A stretch of DNA of 64,000 bases from Flavivirga amylovorans (GTDB lineage Bacteria > Bacteroidota > Bacteroidia > Flavobacteriales > Flavobacteriaceae): contig NZ_JAUOEM010000008.1 of the NCBI RefSeq assembly GCF_030540875.1, positions 1 to 64,000 on the forward strand, read 5' to 3'. Of this stretch, positions 52,261-61,972 are shown piece by piece (within the stretch, counting starts at the first letter, position 1; each line of letters begins with the position of its first letter). The position numbers were made by a program, and so were the translations under genes. The notes under the pieces were generated by a model that saw nothing but the letters and a program-made list of their open reading frames with translations, had not been told where the DNA came from and made no database searches.

Positions 52261-53424
52261 TTACTTAGAAGCAAATAACTTTACATCTTCCTCGCTTACC
52301 TCACTACTTCCAAGTATGATTAAGCGTTCTATAACATTGCGCAATTCTCTAATATTTCCTGTCCAATCATAATCCTGAAGTAATTTAATTGCTTTATCCG
52401 AAAACGATTTTTTCGCAGTTCCCTGTTCGCTAGCAATCTTTTTTGTAAAGTGATTTATTAATAAAGGAATATCATCTCGCCTATCATTTAAAGCTGGAAC
52501 TTTAATTAATATAACGGCAAGTCTATGATATAAATCTTCACGGAATCTTCCTTCTGCAATTTCTTTTTTCAAGTCTTTATTAGTCGCAGCAACTACACGA
52601 ACATTTACTTTTATATCCTTATCACTTCCTACTCGTTGAATACGACTTTCTTGTAAAGCTCTAAGTACTTTTGCTTGCGCAGGCAAACTCATATCTCCAA
52701 TTTCATCTAAGAAAATAGTTCCCCCATTTGCTGCTTCAAATTTACCTGCTCTGTCTTTAACAGCACTTGTAAAAGCTCCTTTAACGTGACCAAACAACTC
52801 ACTTTCTATAAGCTCACTAGGTATTGCTGCACAGTTAACCTCTATCATAGAACCTTTAGATCTGTCACTCTTTTGGTGTAACCAGTGTGCGACTAATTCT
52901 TTTCCTGTTCCGTTTGGTCCAGTAATCAGGACACGGGCATCTGTTTGTGCTACTTTTTCAATAATACTTTTTATATGAGAAATGGCTTCACTCTCACCAA
53001 TCATTTCAAAGTTCTTACTGACTTTCTTTTTAAGTAGTTTGTTTTCAACTACTAATTCTTTTTTATCTAAAGCATTACGAACCGTATTTAGTAATCTATT
53101 TAAATCTGGTGGTTTCGATATATAATCAAAAGCCCCTAAACGCATCGTATTTACAGCTGTATCTAAATCACCATGCCCAGAAATCATTACAATAGGTGTT
53201 TCAGGTTTAATCTTTTTTACAGCTTCTAGAACTTCAACACCATCCATTTTTGGCATTTTAATATCGCAAAGCACTAAATCGAAATCATCATTTTTTATTT
53301 TTTCAATTCCTAATAAACCATCTTCAGCTTCTTCTACCTGATACGTATCGTTTTCTTCTGAAAGAATTTTAACTAGCACACGTCTAATCGCTGCTTCATC
53401 TTCTATTACTAATATTTTTGGCAT
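52261..53424 (-). CDS. NtrC-type response regulator lacking a DNA-binding domain
   Basis: The 387 residues are a receiver domain (about 1-120, phospho-acceptor Asp in LVLCDIKMPKMDG) and a sigma-54-type AAA+ domain (about 140-375): Walker A ITGPNGTGKELVAHWLH, the sigma-54 contact loop as GAFTSA instead of GAFTGA, Walker B GGTIFLDEIGDM, then VRVVAATNKDL, FREDLYHRLAVILIKVP and WTGNIRELRNVIERL. It ends 10-15 residues after the AAA+ domain (EEDVKLFASK) with no Fis-type helix-turn-helix, so it cannot bind an enhancer in the usual way. It could activate from solution or regulate through protein contacts. The sensor kinase is not in this window. Confidence 0.92.
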   Translation of the reverse strand: MPKILVIEDEAAIRRVLVKILSEENDTYQVEEAEDGLLGIEKIKNDDFDLVLCDIKMPKMDGVEVLEAVKKIKPETPIVMISGHGDLDTAVNTMRLGAFDYISKPPDLNRLLNTVRNALDKKELVVENKLLKKKVSKNFEMIGESEAISHIKSIIEKVAQTDARVLITGPNGTGKELVAHWLHQKSDRSKGSMIEVNCAAIPSELIESELFGHVKGAFTSAVKDRAGKFEAANGGTIFLDEIGDMSLPAQAKVLRALQESRIQRVGSDKDIKVNVRVVAATNKDLKKEIAEGRFREDLYHRLAVILIKVPALNDRRDDIPLLINHFTKKIASEQGTAKKSFSDKAIKLLQDYDWTGNIRELRNVIERLIILGSSEVSEEDVKLFASK

Positions 53425-53495
53425 TTTCTTTTAGATTAATGGATACAGATGGTCATATTTTCCATCTATATTCAAATTATATTTTAAATCTTTTT

Positions 53496-54389
53496 CTATG
53501 TCTCTTTGTTTTGAGAAATAACATGTACATCTCTTTGCGGAAATGGGATACTTATATTATTCTCTCTGAATATTTTATCGATTGAAAACCTTAAATCACT
53601 TTTTGGAATAACAGCCTGAAAGCTATCGTTAATAGTTACTATCAATTTAAAATTGAGTGAACTATCTGCAAAATCTGTAAAAAGAACTAAAGGTTCTGGA
53701 TACTTAAAAACATCTTTATTCTCTGAAGCTACTTGTAAAAGTAATTTTTTTACAAGCTCCACATCACTACCATAAGCTACGCCAACTTCTACACTTTCTC
53801 TTGTAATAGTTCCATTTTGTGTCCAATTATACAAACTATTGGTTAAGTATAAATGGTTAGGAATCACTAATACTTTATTATCAATAGTCACTGCTCTTGT
53901 AGTTCGAAGTTTAATTTCTTCAACGCGACCTACTTTACCTTCTAGTTCAATAATATCGCCTACGTGTACAGATTGATCTATCAGTATAAAAATACCTGAA
54001 ATAATATCCTGAAACAAGGTTTGCAATGCTAGCCCAACACCAATTAACAAACCTGCTGAAGCTGCTAAAATAGCATTCACATTTATGCCAGCTGTACTAA
54101 AAGCGATTAATAATACTATCAAATAAATAAACCAACGTGAAAACGAGAATACAGTGGTAAACTTGGCTTTATCTTCTTTCGGTAATTTGCGTGTGATTAA
54201 TCTTTTAATTAAAGAAAGAACAACATTCGTTAATACAAAAAAGACACAGACCAAAAGTAAAAACCCAACCGTTATTTTAATAGTCTCCGCTTCGTTTGTA
54301 TAAAGACTAATTCCGGTAAAATCAATAAAATTCTCCCAAATGGAACTTTTTGTTATAGTTTCTTCTATATCTTCCATATTTTGATTCAT
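53496..54389 (-). CDS. MscS family mechanosensitive ion channel
   Basis: The 297-residue inner-membrane channel releases solutes on hypo-osmotic shock. Three membrane segments are visible: TVGFLLLVCVFFVLTNVVL (about 40-60), FIYLIVLLIAFSTAG, and the pore helix LAASAGLLIGVGLALQTLFQDIISGIFIL. The beta domain has DIIELEGKVGRVEEIKLRTT and VLVIPNHLYLTNSLYNWT, and the C-terminal alpha-beta part ends FRENNISIPFPQRDVHVI, as in small MscS proteins. It starts 1 base before the end of the upstream ABC permease gene, so it is probably the last gene of an ATPase-permease-MscS unit. Confidence 0.92.
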   Translation of the reverse strand: MNQNMEDIEETITKSSIWENFIDFTGISLYTNEAETIKITVGFLLLVCVFFVLTNVVLSLIKRLITRKLPKEDKAKFTTVFSFSRWFIYLIVLLIAFSTAGINVNAILAASAGLLIGVGLALQTLFQDIISGIFILIDQSVHVGDIIELEGKVGRVEEIKLRTTRAVTIDNKVLVIPNHLYLTNSLYNWTQNGTITRESVEVGVAYGSDVELVKKLLLQVASENKDVFKYPEPLVLFTDFADSSLNFKLIVTINDSFQAVIPKSDLRFSIDKIFRENNISIPFPQRDVHVISQNKET

Positions 54390-54390
54390 C

Positions 54391-55704
54391 TTAATACTTA
54401 ATCCATTTAATCAATTCCTTATAACTAGGCTTTTTACCATACATTAAAATGCCCACGCGATAAATTTTTGCTGCAAACCAGACTGTAAATATAAATGTGC
54501 CTACCAATATCAATAATGATACCAATTGTTGCCACAAAGGCACTCCAAAGGGAATACGCATAAGCATGACCACTGGAGATGTGAATGGTATAAATGAAAA
54601 TACCGTAGACACGGTTCCGTGTGGATCTTCAATGACTGTAAATATACCAATATAAACTGCCAAAATTAAAGGCATCATTATAGGTAATAAAAACTGTTGC
54701 GTATCTGTTTCGTTATCTACTGCCGCACCAATGGCAGCATAAAGCGAACTATATAATAAATAACCACTAATAAAAAACAATATAAACGCTATGATAAGAT
54801 TCATTAATGGCAAATTTTGTAGAGCCGTTTTAAAGGATTCAAAATAAAAGTTAAAACCACCCTCTTCCGTAGCTAGTTGCATTAATTCTTGCTGTGGCGT
54901 CGTTGAATCAAATAGATTGATTCCAATTACTAATGAAACGACAGTCATTAAAAGACCTCCAAAAATCATCCATATAACAAACTGTGTAATTCCTGCCAAC
55001 GAAGTGCCAATAATTTTACCAAGCATTAACTGCATAGGTTTTACAGATGAAATAATAACTTCTATAATTCTACTTGTTTTTTCCTCAATCACACTACGCA
55101 TAATCATATTACCGTAAATAATAATAAACATGAATAACAAATATCCGGCAGCAATACCAAAACCAAGTCTTGCAAAACTATCTAGTTTAGATGTTTTCTC
55201 ACCTTCAAAACTTTCTTGAGCTATATCTATTCTTATTTTAGAAGCATTAATCAAATCAATGTCTATACCTTGCCGCTGTAATTTAATATTTGTTAACGTC
55301 TTCTCTAATTTACTTTCTAAACTCGAAATTAATGTAAGCGATGGTGTTTCTTCTGAATAAAATTTAATATGCTTCGAGGTAGATTCCACAGCATCAAGCT
55401 TATCCACATGTAACAATCCATAAGAACCCGTTTCTTTTGATATACTTTTAGCATCTTCTAAAGACATGTTCTCTAAAATATGATAGGTTGTTTTTTCTGA
55501 ATTTTTAAAAATATCCTGTACAAGTCCAGACTCGTCTAAAACAGAAATAGTACGTACTTTATCATTATTTAACTGTGATAAATAAGCAACAATTGCAACA
55601 AGTGCTATCATTATTATAGGACTTAAAATAGTCATCACTATAAATGACTTATTTTTAACCTTCGTTAAATACTCACGCTTTATTATAAGAGGTAAATGGT
55701 TCAT
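54391..55704 (-). CDS. ABC-2 type transporter permease, NatB-like
   Basis: The 437-residue membrane protein has an N-terminal segment (IVMTILSPIIMIALVAIVAYL), a large extracytoplasmic domain (about 45-175), then five membrane segments starting GFGIAAGYLLFMFIIIYGNMIMRSVIEEKTSRIIEVIISS, a loop typical of NatB/YhaP-type exporters. It pairs with the ATPase upstream, 5 bases away. Related systems export sodium or unknown compounds, and the substrate here cannot be read. The downstream neighbour is MscS with a 1-base gap, hinting at a shared link with osmotic or ionic stress. Confidence 0.9.
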   Translation of the reverse strand: MNHLPLIIKREYLTKVKNKSFIVMTILSPIIMIALVAIVAYLSQLNNDKVRTISVLDESGLVQDIFKNSEKTTYHILENMSLEDAKSISKETGSYGLLHVDKLDAVESTSKHIKFYSEETPSLTLISSLESKLEKTLTNIKLQRQGIDIDLINASKIRIDIAQESFEGEKTSKLDSFARLGFGIAAGYLLFMFIIIYGNMIMRSVIEEKTSRIIEVIISSVKPMQLMLGKIIGTSLAGITQFVIWMIFGGLLMTVVSLVIGINLFDSTTPQQELMQLATEEGGFNFYFESFKTALQNLPLMNLIIAFILFFISGYLLYSSLYAAIGAAVDNETDTQQFLLPIMMPLILAVYIGIFTVIEDPHGTVSTVFSFIPFTSPVVMLMRIPFGVPLWQQLVSLLILVGTFIFTVWFAAKIYRVGILMYGKKPSYKELIKWIKY

Positions 55705-55709
55705 ACAAA

Positions 55710-56636
55710 TTAATTATTCTTTACTGTTTGAATAAAAATATCGTTTACACTTGGTATTAATTCAACAAAATGAGATATCTCCCCTTTTGAGGTTAAATAA
55801 CTTAATAAATCATTGGGTCTATTCGTTTCAGAAAGTTTTATATTTAATTTCAATTCATCTTCTAAGGTTTTAAAATTAGCTTCAGAAACATCAAACTTAC
55901 TTGCTAATTCCTGCTCTAGAATTTCTTTATTATTTGTCCGAATACCAACTTCGTAAGTATTTATTTTATAGTCTCGCTTTATATCAATTAATTTTCCTTC
56001 AAGAATTTTATTCGATTTATGAATTAATGCGATATCATCACAAAGTTCTTCTACAGATTCCATCCTGTGAGTTGAAAAAATAACAGTGGCTCCTTCTTCT
56101 CGTAGACGCAAAATTTCATCTTTAATTAAATTGGCATTTATAGGATCGAAGCCTGAAAATGGTTCATCAAAAATCAAAAGCTTAGGTTGATGCAACACAG
56201 TAACCACAAACTGTATTTTTTGAGCCATCCCTTTAGATAGTTCCTGGATTTTCTTATTCCACCAATCTCCTATTTCTAAACGGTCAAACCAGTATTTTAG
56301 TCGTGTTTTGGCTTCTGCTTTACTCAACCCTTTTAACTGCGCTAAATATAAAGCCTGCTCCCCTACTTTCATAGATTTATAAAGCCCCCGCTCTTCGGGC
56401 AAATAACCAATATCTTTAATATGAATGGGATTAAGTAATTCACCATCTAAGCGCACTTTTCCATGATCTGGTATAGTTATTTGATTAATAACTCGAATAA
56501 GTGTTGTTTTACCTGCTCCATTTGGTCCTAATAAACCAAATATACTACCTTTTGGAACTATAATCGACACTTTATTAAGTGCTTTAAAGTCTCCGAAATT
56601 TTTAGAAACTTCGTTAACTTCTAGTAAGTTGTTCAT
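55710..56636 (-). CDS. ABC transporter ATP-binding protein, NatA-like
   Basis: The 308-residue ATPase has Walker A GPNGAGKTTLIRV (about 36-48), the signature QELSKGMAQKIQFVVTVL, Walker B KLLIFDEPFSGFDPINANL and the switch His in FSTHRMESVEEL. The variant signature LSKGM, with IFDEPFSGFDP, is typical of the ATPases of NatAB/YhaQ-type exporters. The C-terminal domain of about 80 residues is also characteristic. It starts the ATPase-permease-MscS unit. Just upstream, on the minus strand, TATATTTA is one base off the -7 consensus. Confidence 0.92.
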   Translation of the reverse strand: MNNLLEVNEVSKNFGDFKALNKVSIIVPKGSIFGLLGPNGAGKTTLIRVINQITIPDHGKVRLDGELLNPIHIKDIGYLPEERGLYKSMKVGEQALYLAQLKGLSKAEAKTRLKYWFDRLEIGDWWNKKIQELSKGMAQKIQFVVTVLHQPKLLIFDEPFSGFDPINANLIKDEILRLREEGATVIFSTHRMESVEELCDDIALIHKSNKILEGKLIDIKRDYKINTYEVGIRTNNKEILEQELASKFDVSEANFKTLEDELKLNIKLSETNRPNDLLSYLTSKGEISHFVELIPSVNDIFIQTVKNN

Positions 56637-56750
56637 GCTTATTTTTTAATTAACTTGACTGATGTAAATATATTAAATGTTAAAGACTAACATATCGAAT
56701 AATACTATAAAAAGACTTTAAATAAAAGGGTTGATTTTATAAAAACAAAA

Positions 56751-56777
56751 CCCACCCTTAAATAGTTTAAGGATGGG
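56751..56777 (-). terminator. Intrinsic terminator of the grpE-dnaJ operon
   Basis: CCCACCCTTAAA (56751-56762) and TTTAAGGATGGG (56766-56777) form a stem with one mismatch and a three-base loop. On the minus strand a T-rich run follows. It lies in the 311-base gap 56637-56947, which holds nothing else recognisable. Confidence 0.75.
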
Positions 56778-56947
56778 AAAAAAATTGCTATGAAAAAGAA
56801 AAATTACCACTAAAATAAATTAGTGATAATTCAAATATAGTTATTTTTTACATACTAATAACAAAACTATAAGAGAACTTTCTTTTATAGTTTAAAAAAT
56901 TTGTGTACATAAACCTGGTCCTTATTACTGAAAAATATCTGTTTTTA

Positions 56948-58066
56948 TTAAGAAAACATATCTTTCACTTTCTCAAAAAATGACTTATCAGAACTTTCTG
57001 GTTTTGGATCGAAATGCTCGTCATTTCTCATAGATTCAAAAAATTCTTTTTGGTGTTTATTTAACGTTTTTGGAGTCCATACATTTACGTGAACTAGTAA
57101 ATCTCCTTTACCATATCCGTTTATACTTGGTATCCCTTTTCCTCGTAAACGTAAAATTTTACCAGACTGTACGCCAGCCTCAACTTTAATACGCACTTTA
57201 CCAGTTACGGTATCAATTTCTTTAGAGGTTCCTAAAACGGCATCTGGATAACTTACATACAAATCGTAGTGCAAATTATCACCTTCTCGTTGTAATTTAT
57301 CATGATTTTCTTCTTCAATAACAACTATAAGATCTCCTGAAACGCCATTTCCTGGTGCTTCATTACCTTTACTCGATACTTTAAGCTGCATACCATCTAC
57401 AACACCAGCTGGTATTTTTATAGAAACTGTTTCTTCGGCTACTTTTAATCCTTGTGAATCTGCATCACTCGGTTTTTTATCGATAGTTTGCCCTGCTCCT
57501 CCACATACATTACACGGTGCAGATGTTTGCATTCTACCTAGAATAGTATTAGCAATACGCGTTACTTGACCACTACCATTACATGTTGAACATGTTTTAT
57601 AGGTTGTTCCTGGTGCTTGAACTTTACGTTTTACTTTTATTTTTTTCTCTACGCCATTAGCAATTTCTTCTAAAGTCAATTTTACACGAATACGGAGATT
57701 ACTTCCCTTTACACGACGTTGGCCTCCGCCACCGCCAAATCCAGAGAATCCGCCGCCGCCAAAACCGCCGCCAAAAATATCTCCAAATTGACTAAAAATA
57801 TCATCCATATTCATACCGCCACCGCCAAAGCCGCCGCCATTTTCAAACGCTTGATGTCCAAATTGATCGTAACGTGCTTTTTTATCGCCATCACTCAACA
57901 CCTCATAAGCTTCGGCTGCTTCTTTAAATTTAGCCTCGGCTCCTTTATCGTCTGGATTCTTATCTGGATGAAACTCTATAGCTTTTTTTCGGTAAGCTTT
58001 TTTTATTTCCGCAGAGGTTGCTCCTTTACTAACTCCTAAAACCTCGTAATAATCTCTTTTAGCCAT
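56948..58066 (-). CDS. dnaJ: Chaperone DnaJ with a half zinc-binding region
   Basis: The 372-residue Hsp40 co-chaperone stimulates DnaK ATPase and delivers unfolded clients. The J domain (1-70) has the HPD motif in [13 protein letters not shown] glycine/phenylalanine-rich linker (about 73-118) follows. The zinc region has only two CxxCxGxG motifs, CSTCNGSG (near 156) and CNVCGGAG (near 184), where most DnaJ proteins have four. The two retained correspond to motifs II and III, and the place of motif IV reads [11 protein letters not shown]. The C-terminal substrate-binding domains contain [15 protein letters not shown] and [21 protein letters not shown]. grpE lies 9 bases upstream in the same operon. 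Confidence 0.95.
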   Translation of the reverse strand: MAKRDYYEVLGVSKGATSAEIKKAYRKKAIEFHPDKNPDDKGAEAKFKEAAEAYEVLSDGDKKARYDQFGHQAFENGGGFGGGGMNMDDIFSQFGDIFGGGFGGGGFSGFGGGGGQRRVKGSNLRIRVKLTLEEIANGVEKKIKVKRKVQAPGTTYKTCSTCNGSGQVTRIANTILGRMQTSAPCNVCGGAGQTIDKKPSDADSQGLKVAEETVSIKIPAGVVDGMQLKVSSKGNEAPGNGVSGDLIVVIEEENHDKLQREGDNLHYDLYVSYPDAVLGTSKEIDTVTGKVRIKVEAGVQSGKILRLRGKGIPSINGYGKGDLLVHVNVWTPKTLNKHQKEFFESMRNDEHFDPKPESSDKSFFEKVKDMFS

Positions 58067-58075
58067 GTCTATATT

Positions 58076-58627
58076 TTATTGCCCTATAACAACTTTTGGA
58101 AAACGAATTACTTTCTCGCCAAGTTTATATCCTTTTTCGATAACATCAATAATTTTTCCTTTTAAATCGTCACTAGGAGCTGGTATTTGAGTAACAGCTT
58201 CATGATCGTCTGCATTAAAAGTATCTCCTTTTTCAACTTTAACAACCATTAATCCTTTTTGCTCTAAAGTTTTTACTAACTTTTGGTAGATTAATAAAAC
58301 ACCTTTGCGTAGCTCTTCTGCTTCTTTATCTTCATCTATATGAGTTAGTGCGCGCTCAAAATCATCAAGAATTGGCAATAACGTCTTCATAACATCCTCA
58401 CTTGCTGTGGAAAATAACTCAATACGTTCTTTAGAAGTACGACGTTTATAATTTTCAAACTCAGCAAATAAACGAAGAAACTTATCCTTCTCTTGTTTTA
58501 ATTCTTCCTGAAGCTTTTCTTCTACTGTTTGTTCTTCTATAACTTGTTCTTCAACGTCAACAGTTTCACTTTGTACACTGTCTATTTGATCGTTTTCTAT
58601 ATCGTTCGTTTTGTCTTTCTTACTCAT
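58076..58627 (-). CDS. grpE: Nucleotide exchange factor GrpE
   Basis: The 183-residue DnaK partner promotes ADP release. The N-terminal part (about 1-45) is an acidic, glutamate-rich disordered or coiled region, followed by the long helix KLQEELKQEKDKFLRLFAEFENYKRRTSKERIELF. The C-terminal beta domain contains LVKTLEQKGLMVVKVEKGDTFNADDHEAVTQIPAP and ends VIEKGYKLGEKVIRFPKVVIG, as in the family. It is the first gene of grpE-dnaJ, with a TACTTTTG promoter element at 58667-58674. dnaK is not adjacent. Confidence 0.95.
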   Translation of the reverse strand: MSKKDKTNDIENDQIDSVQSETVDVEEQVIEEQTVEEKLQEELKQEKDKFLRLFAEFENYKRRTSKERIELFSTASEDVMKTLLPILDDFERALTHIDEDKEAEELRKGVLLIYQKLVKTLEQKGLMVVKVEKGDTFNADDHEAVTQIPAPSDDLKGKIIDVIEKGYKLGEKVIRFPKVVIGQ

Positions 58628-58666
58628 TACTGCATTTAAATTTTAACAAATACTAAAATTAGTTGG

Positions 58667-58674
58667 CAAAAGTA
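58667..58674 (-). promoter_or_regulatory. -7 promoter element of grpE
   Basis: On the minus strand this reads TACTTTTG, fitting TAnnTTTG, 39 bases before the grpE ATG. The 427-base stretch 58628-59054 also contains the inverted repeat TGTGCAA / TTGCACA (58806-58824, five-base loop), a possible operator; no coding sequence is visible. Confidence 0.5.
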
Positions 58675-59054
58675 CTGCCAATATTATAAAAATGTCATAA
58701 TGTCATTAAATATTTTTTAATATTAATTAAAGAGGCTTTTTATCCATAATTTACTAGAGAATTATTTTTCTCGAATCACGTTTCTAATGGAATGTATAAT
58801 TATTATGTGCAACAAAATTGCACAAAGCCTTTAATTGTCCTCTTTATAGATATTTAAGTAAAATAATACAGCATAAATATTATTGCTTGTTAGAAAATAA
58901 TATAGGTTCAAAGGTAAATTATTTTGTTACATCCCATTAAAAATAAACTATAAGAACAAAGAACTTTTTTAATTAAAGTTGTCATCTTAATTATAAGATT
59001 TTATATATATATTCGCTTGCTAAAGATACCACAATAAGAGATCACACATTTACT

Positions 59055-60275
59055 ATGTCCAAAAAAACAGCCCTAATTATACTTCTAATTTTAACGCAAA
59101 ACATATTTTCCCAAGAAACTTTTAAGAAAGGGTACTTTAAAAATAATAATGGAGAAAAAATTAATTGTTTTATTTTAAACGAAGACTGGAAAAACAATCC
59201 GAAAACATTTATTTATAAACATAGTGAAAATTCAAAACCAACCAAAGGTCTTATTCAAAACATTTCAGAGTTTGGTTTTGACAAAACGAAGTTCACAAGG
59301 GCTTTTGTGAAAATAGATGCTTCAAGTAATCAAACAAACAAATTAAGCAAAACTAAAAGCCCTGATCTAAGAGATAAAACATTATTTCTAAAATATCTGG
59401 TTGAAGGAAAGGCTAATTTATTTGTATATCAGGATAACAATGCTAGACTTTTCTTTTTTAATAATAATGAAAAAATCGAGCAGTTAATCTATAAAAAACA
59501 TTATACTTCCCAAACCATAACTAAGGAAAACAATCAATATAAACAACAGATTAACAGTAATTTAAAATGCAACACCTTAACAATAGATCACATAAAAAAA
59601 CTAAAATATAATACAACGAGCTTAATGGAGTATTTTATTAAATATAATGCATGTAATGATCTCAATTATACAAACCCCATACAAGGAGAAAAAAATACCG
59701 GGAAATTTAATTTATTTATAAAACCAAGTATTAATTTCACTTCATTATCTACTGAAAATAAAAATAGTGCTCTAGGCAAAATAGACTTTGGCAATAATTT
59801 AAATTTTGGGATAGGTTTAGAATCAGAATTTGTCTTACCATTTAATAATGGGAGGTTTGCATTATTATTTGAACCAACATTTCAAAGTTTCAAATCTGAG
59901 ATTGATGACTATGTTTATGTTAATACTACTTTAGGTCCCAAAACAACGAAAGTATCTATTAATTACAAAGGAATTGATTTACTATTCGGAATTAGGTTCT
60001 ACTTCCCTATTAGTCGTTCTTCAAAAATATTTGTAAATGCCTTATATAATTTTAATACTATAGATTTGGGTTCTAATTTTGATTACGAAACAACTAGTTT
60101 ATTAGATTTGGGATTAAGAGGAAAAAACTATTTTGCATTCGATATAGGCTATAAATTTAATAATAAAATAAGCTTAGAAGCTAGATTTTCCTCAAATCAA
60201 ACAATAATAACAAATAGTTTGTTTGATACGAATTATCCTAGGACATCAATTATTTTTGGATATAATCTATTTTAA
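59055..60275 (+). CDS. Secreted protein with predicted outer-membrane beta-barrel
   Basis: The 406-residue protein has a signal peptide (about 1-20, ALIILLILTQNIFSQE). Residues about 25-200 form a soluble domain beginning FKKGYFKNNNGEKINCFILNEDWKNNPK, a pattern repeated in other Bacteroidota proteins of unknown role. The C-terminal half (about 220-406) has alternating strands ending in aromatic residues (FNLFIKPSINFTSL, FGIGLESEFVLPF, LLFEPTFQSFKS, GIDLLFGIRFYFPI, YFAFDIGYKF) and a terminal NPRTSIIFGYNLF-like strand, consistent with an eight-stranded outer-membrane barrel. The function is unknown. Its 3' end overlaps the next, convergent gene by 9 bases. Confidence 0.75.
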   Translation: MSKKTALIILLILTQNIFSQETFKKGYFKNNNGEKINCFILNEDWKNNPKTFIYKHSENSKPTKGLIQNISEFGFDKTKFTRAFVKIDASSNQTNKLSKTKSPDLRDKTLFLKYLVEGKANLFVYQDNNARLFFFNNNEKIEQLIYKKHYTSQTITKENNQYKQQINSNLKCNTLTIDHIKKLKYNTTSLMEYFIKYNACNDLNYTNPIQGEKNTGKFNLFIKPSINFTSLSTENKNSALGKIDFGNNLNFGIGLESEFVLPFNNGRFALLFEPTFQSFKSEIDDYVYVNTTLGPKTTKVSINYKGIDLLFGIRFYFPISRSSKIFVNALYNFNTIDLGSNFDYETTSLLDLGLRGKNYFAFDIGYKFNNKISLEARFSSNQTIITNSLFDTNYPRTSIIFGYNLF

Positions 60276-61172
60276 TAAGTCCTCTAGAGCTAACAACAAG
60301 TGATGGTATTTAAAAACAAATCCCTTATTTTCTATTTTCTTAGAACTAACTCTTTGGCTTTCAAATAGCAATGTATGCATCTCTCCCAATACTAACTTTA
60401 AAAAGAATTTAGGAATATTAGGCAAAAACAAAGGTCTGTGTATCACATTAGACACCGTTTTTATTAATTCATTGTTTGTGACAGGGTTTGGCGCTACGCC
60501 ATTATAAATGCCTTTTAAGTTATTTTCCAAAACATATAAAAACATATTTGCTAAATCCTGAACATGAATCCAGGACTGCCATTGTTTACCGCTACCAAAA
60601 GCTGCTCCTAATCCAAACTTAATAGGCTTGACCATTTCTTGAAGTGCTCCACCATTCTCAGCCAGAACCAAACCTATTCTTATCTTGGCAACTATGATAT
60701 CTAATTTAGTAAACGCATCGACTTCTTGTTCCCAAGTCTGTACCACTTCACTTAAAAAAGACTGGCTAAAATCTTCAGAGGTTTCTTCATAATAATTGAT
60801 TAAGGAGTCTGAATAAATTCCAATAGCACTAGCAGAAACAATCTGTTTTATAGTATGACTCTCTCCTTTTAAAGCATTAATCAATAATTGAGTCGTTATT
60901 TTTCTACTAGATAAAATGTCTTCTTTATAAGATGGTGTCCATCGTTTTGATACAGTCGCTCCTGCTAAATGTATAATAGCATCAACATTTTTAAAACAAC
61001 CTATGTCAATATCTTGACTTTTCGGATTCCAATAAAACCCACGATAATTTTCTTTTTGGGATATTTTTGATTTACGCGTTGTTAAGTAATTAACCGCAAT
61101 ATCTTTTTCTTGACAAAGTGTTACTATCTCCTGCCCTACCAAACCTGTCGCACCTGTTATTAAAACTCGCAT
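60267..61172 (-). CDS. TIGR01777 family NAD(P)-dependent epimerase-like protein
   Basis: The 301-residue extended SDR protein (SulA/YfcH family) starts with the Rossmann motif MRVLITGATGLVGQEIVTL and has NVDAIIHLAGATVSKRWT, the family's LAGA..VxxRW pattern, then SASAIGIYSD and a Tyr in INYYEETSEDF. The C-terminal DUF1731 part contains WIHVQDLANMFLYVLEN, GVAPNPVTNNEL and VLGEMHTLLFESQRVSSKK. The substrate of the family is unknown. It is upstream of no clear partner; mnmD lies 108 bases away on the same strand. Convergent overlap of 9 bases with the barrel protein gene. Confidence 0.92.
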   Translation of the reverse strand: MRVLITGATGLVGQEIVTLCQEKDIAVNYLTTRKSKISQKENYRGFYWNPKSQDIDIGCFKNVDAIIHLAGATVSKRWTPSYKEDILSSRKITTQLLINALKGESHTIKQIVSASAIGIYSDSLINYYEETSEDFSQSFLSEVVQTWEQEVDAFTKLDIIVAKIRIGLVLAENGGALQEMVKPIKFGLGAAFGSGKQWQSWIHVQDLANMFLYVLENNLKGIYNGVAPNPVTNNELIKTVSNVIHRPLFLPNIPKFFLKLVLGEMHTLLFESQRVSSKKIENKGFVFKYHHLLLALEDLLK

Positions 61173-61280
61173 TCTCTTTTTTTATAAAGTTACAAAAAGA
61201 CACCTCTGTTTGCTAACGTTTTATATTAGGTTTAACAGTCTACAATCTGCAGACCAGAAAATTATTAAGTGCACTTTAGA

Positions 61281-61970
61281 TCACGCTTCTTTACAAGCGC
61301 GTAACATTTCACGCTTACCAGGCGGTCCTGGTAAACGTTCCACTATAAAACCAACTGCTTGCATAGCACGACGAACACTTCCTTTTGCTGAATAAGTAAC
61401 CAATACGCCTCCTACTTTTAATGCAATATACATTTTCAAGAATATAGACTCAGTCCATAATTCGGGTTGTACTCTAGCTCCAAAAGCATCAAAATAGATC
61501 ATATCATACATGTTCTTTTCTGTAATTTCTGAAAAAAAACGGTTTTGCTTCTCTATTGAAAAGTTTTCAGAAATCATATGCTTTTCCTCCCAAGCAACTT
61601 TATGCAGCTGTTTAAAAAGAGAGGCTTTACTTTGTGCATTTAATTCAATCGGGTAATTTAATTGATCTATTTCATCCGTTAAAACCGGATAACCTTCAAC
61701 TCCAAAGTAATTAATATTAATATTTAACTTTTCTGCTTCTAATAAAGTAATAAAAGCATTCAACCCAGTTCCAAAACCAATTTCTAAGATAGATACTTGT
61801 TGATTTGTGTTTTTACTTTGTTCTGCATGACAAAAGTGATGTAAGCCATGCTTTATAAATACATGATAGGCTTCTTGTATGGCGCCATGTTTAGAATGGT
61901 ATTGCTCATCCCAATCTGGTAAGTGAATAGTAGACGAACCATCTCCCGTTATTACAACTTCTCGTTTCAA
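61281..61970 (-). CDS. mnmD: tRNA 5-methylaminomethyl-2-thiouridine methyltransferase MnmD
   Basis: The 229-residue SAM-dependent enzyme makes mnm5s2U at the wobble position of tRNAs for Lys, Glu and Gln. It corresponds to the methyltransferase half of E. coli MnmC, without the oxidoreductase half. Hallmarks are the N-terminal HYHSKHGAIQEAYHVFIKHGL-like segment, the SAM motif VSILEIGFGTGLNAF (near 60-72), DMIYFDAFGARVQPELWTE, and the end VTYSAKGSVRRAMQAVGF and RLPGPPGKREMLRA, which are near invariant. It starts 2 bases from the end of the DUF4920 gene, so the two are co-transcribed. Confidence 0.93.
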   Translation of the reverse strand: MKREVVITGDGSSTIHLPDWDEQYHSKHGAIQEAYHVFIKHGLHHFCHAEQSKNTNQQVSILEIGFGTGLNAFITLLEAEKLNININYFGVEGYPVLTDEIDQLNYPIELNAQSKASLFKQLHKVAWEEKHMISENFSIEKQNRFFSEITEKNMYDMIYFDAFGARVQPELWTESIFLKMYIALKVGGVLVTYSAKGSVRRAMQAVGFIVERLPGPPGKREMLRACKEA

Positions 61971-61972
61971 AA

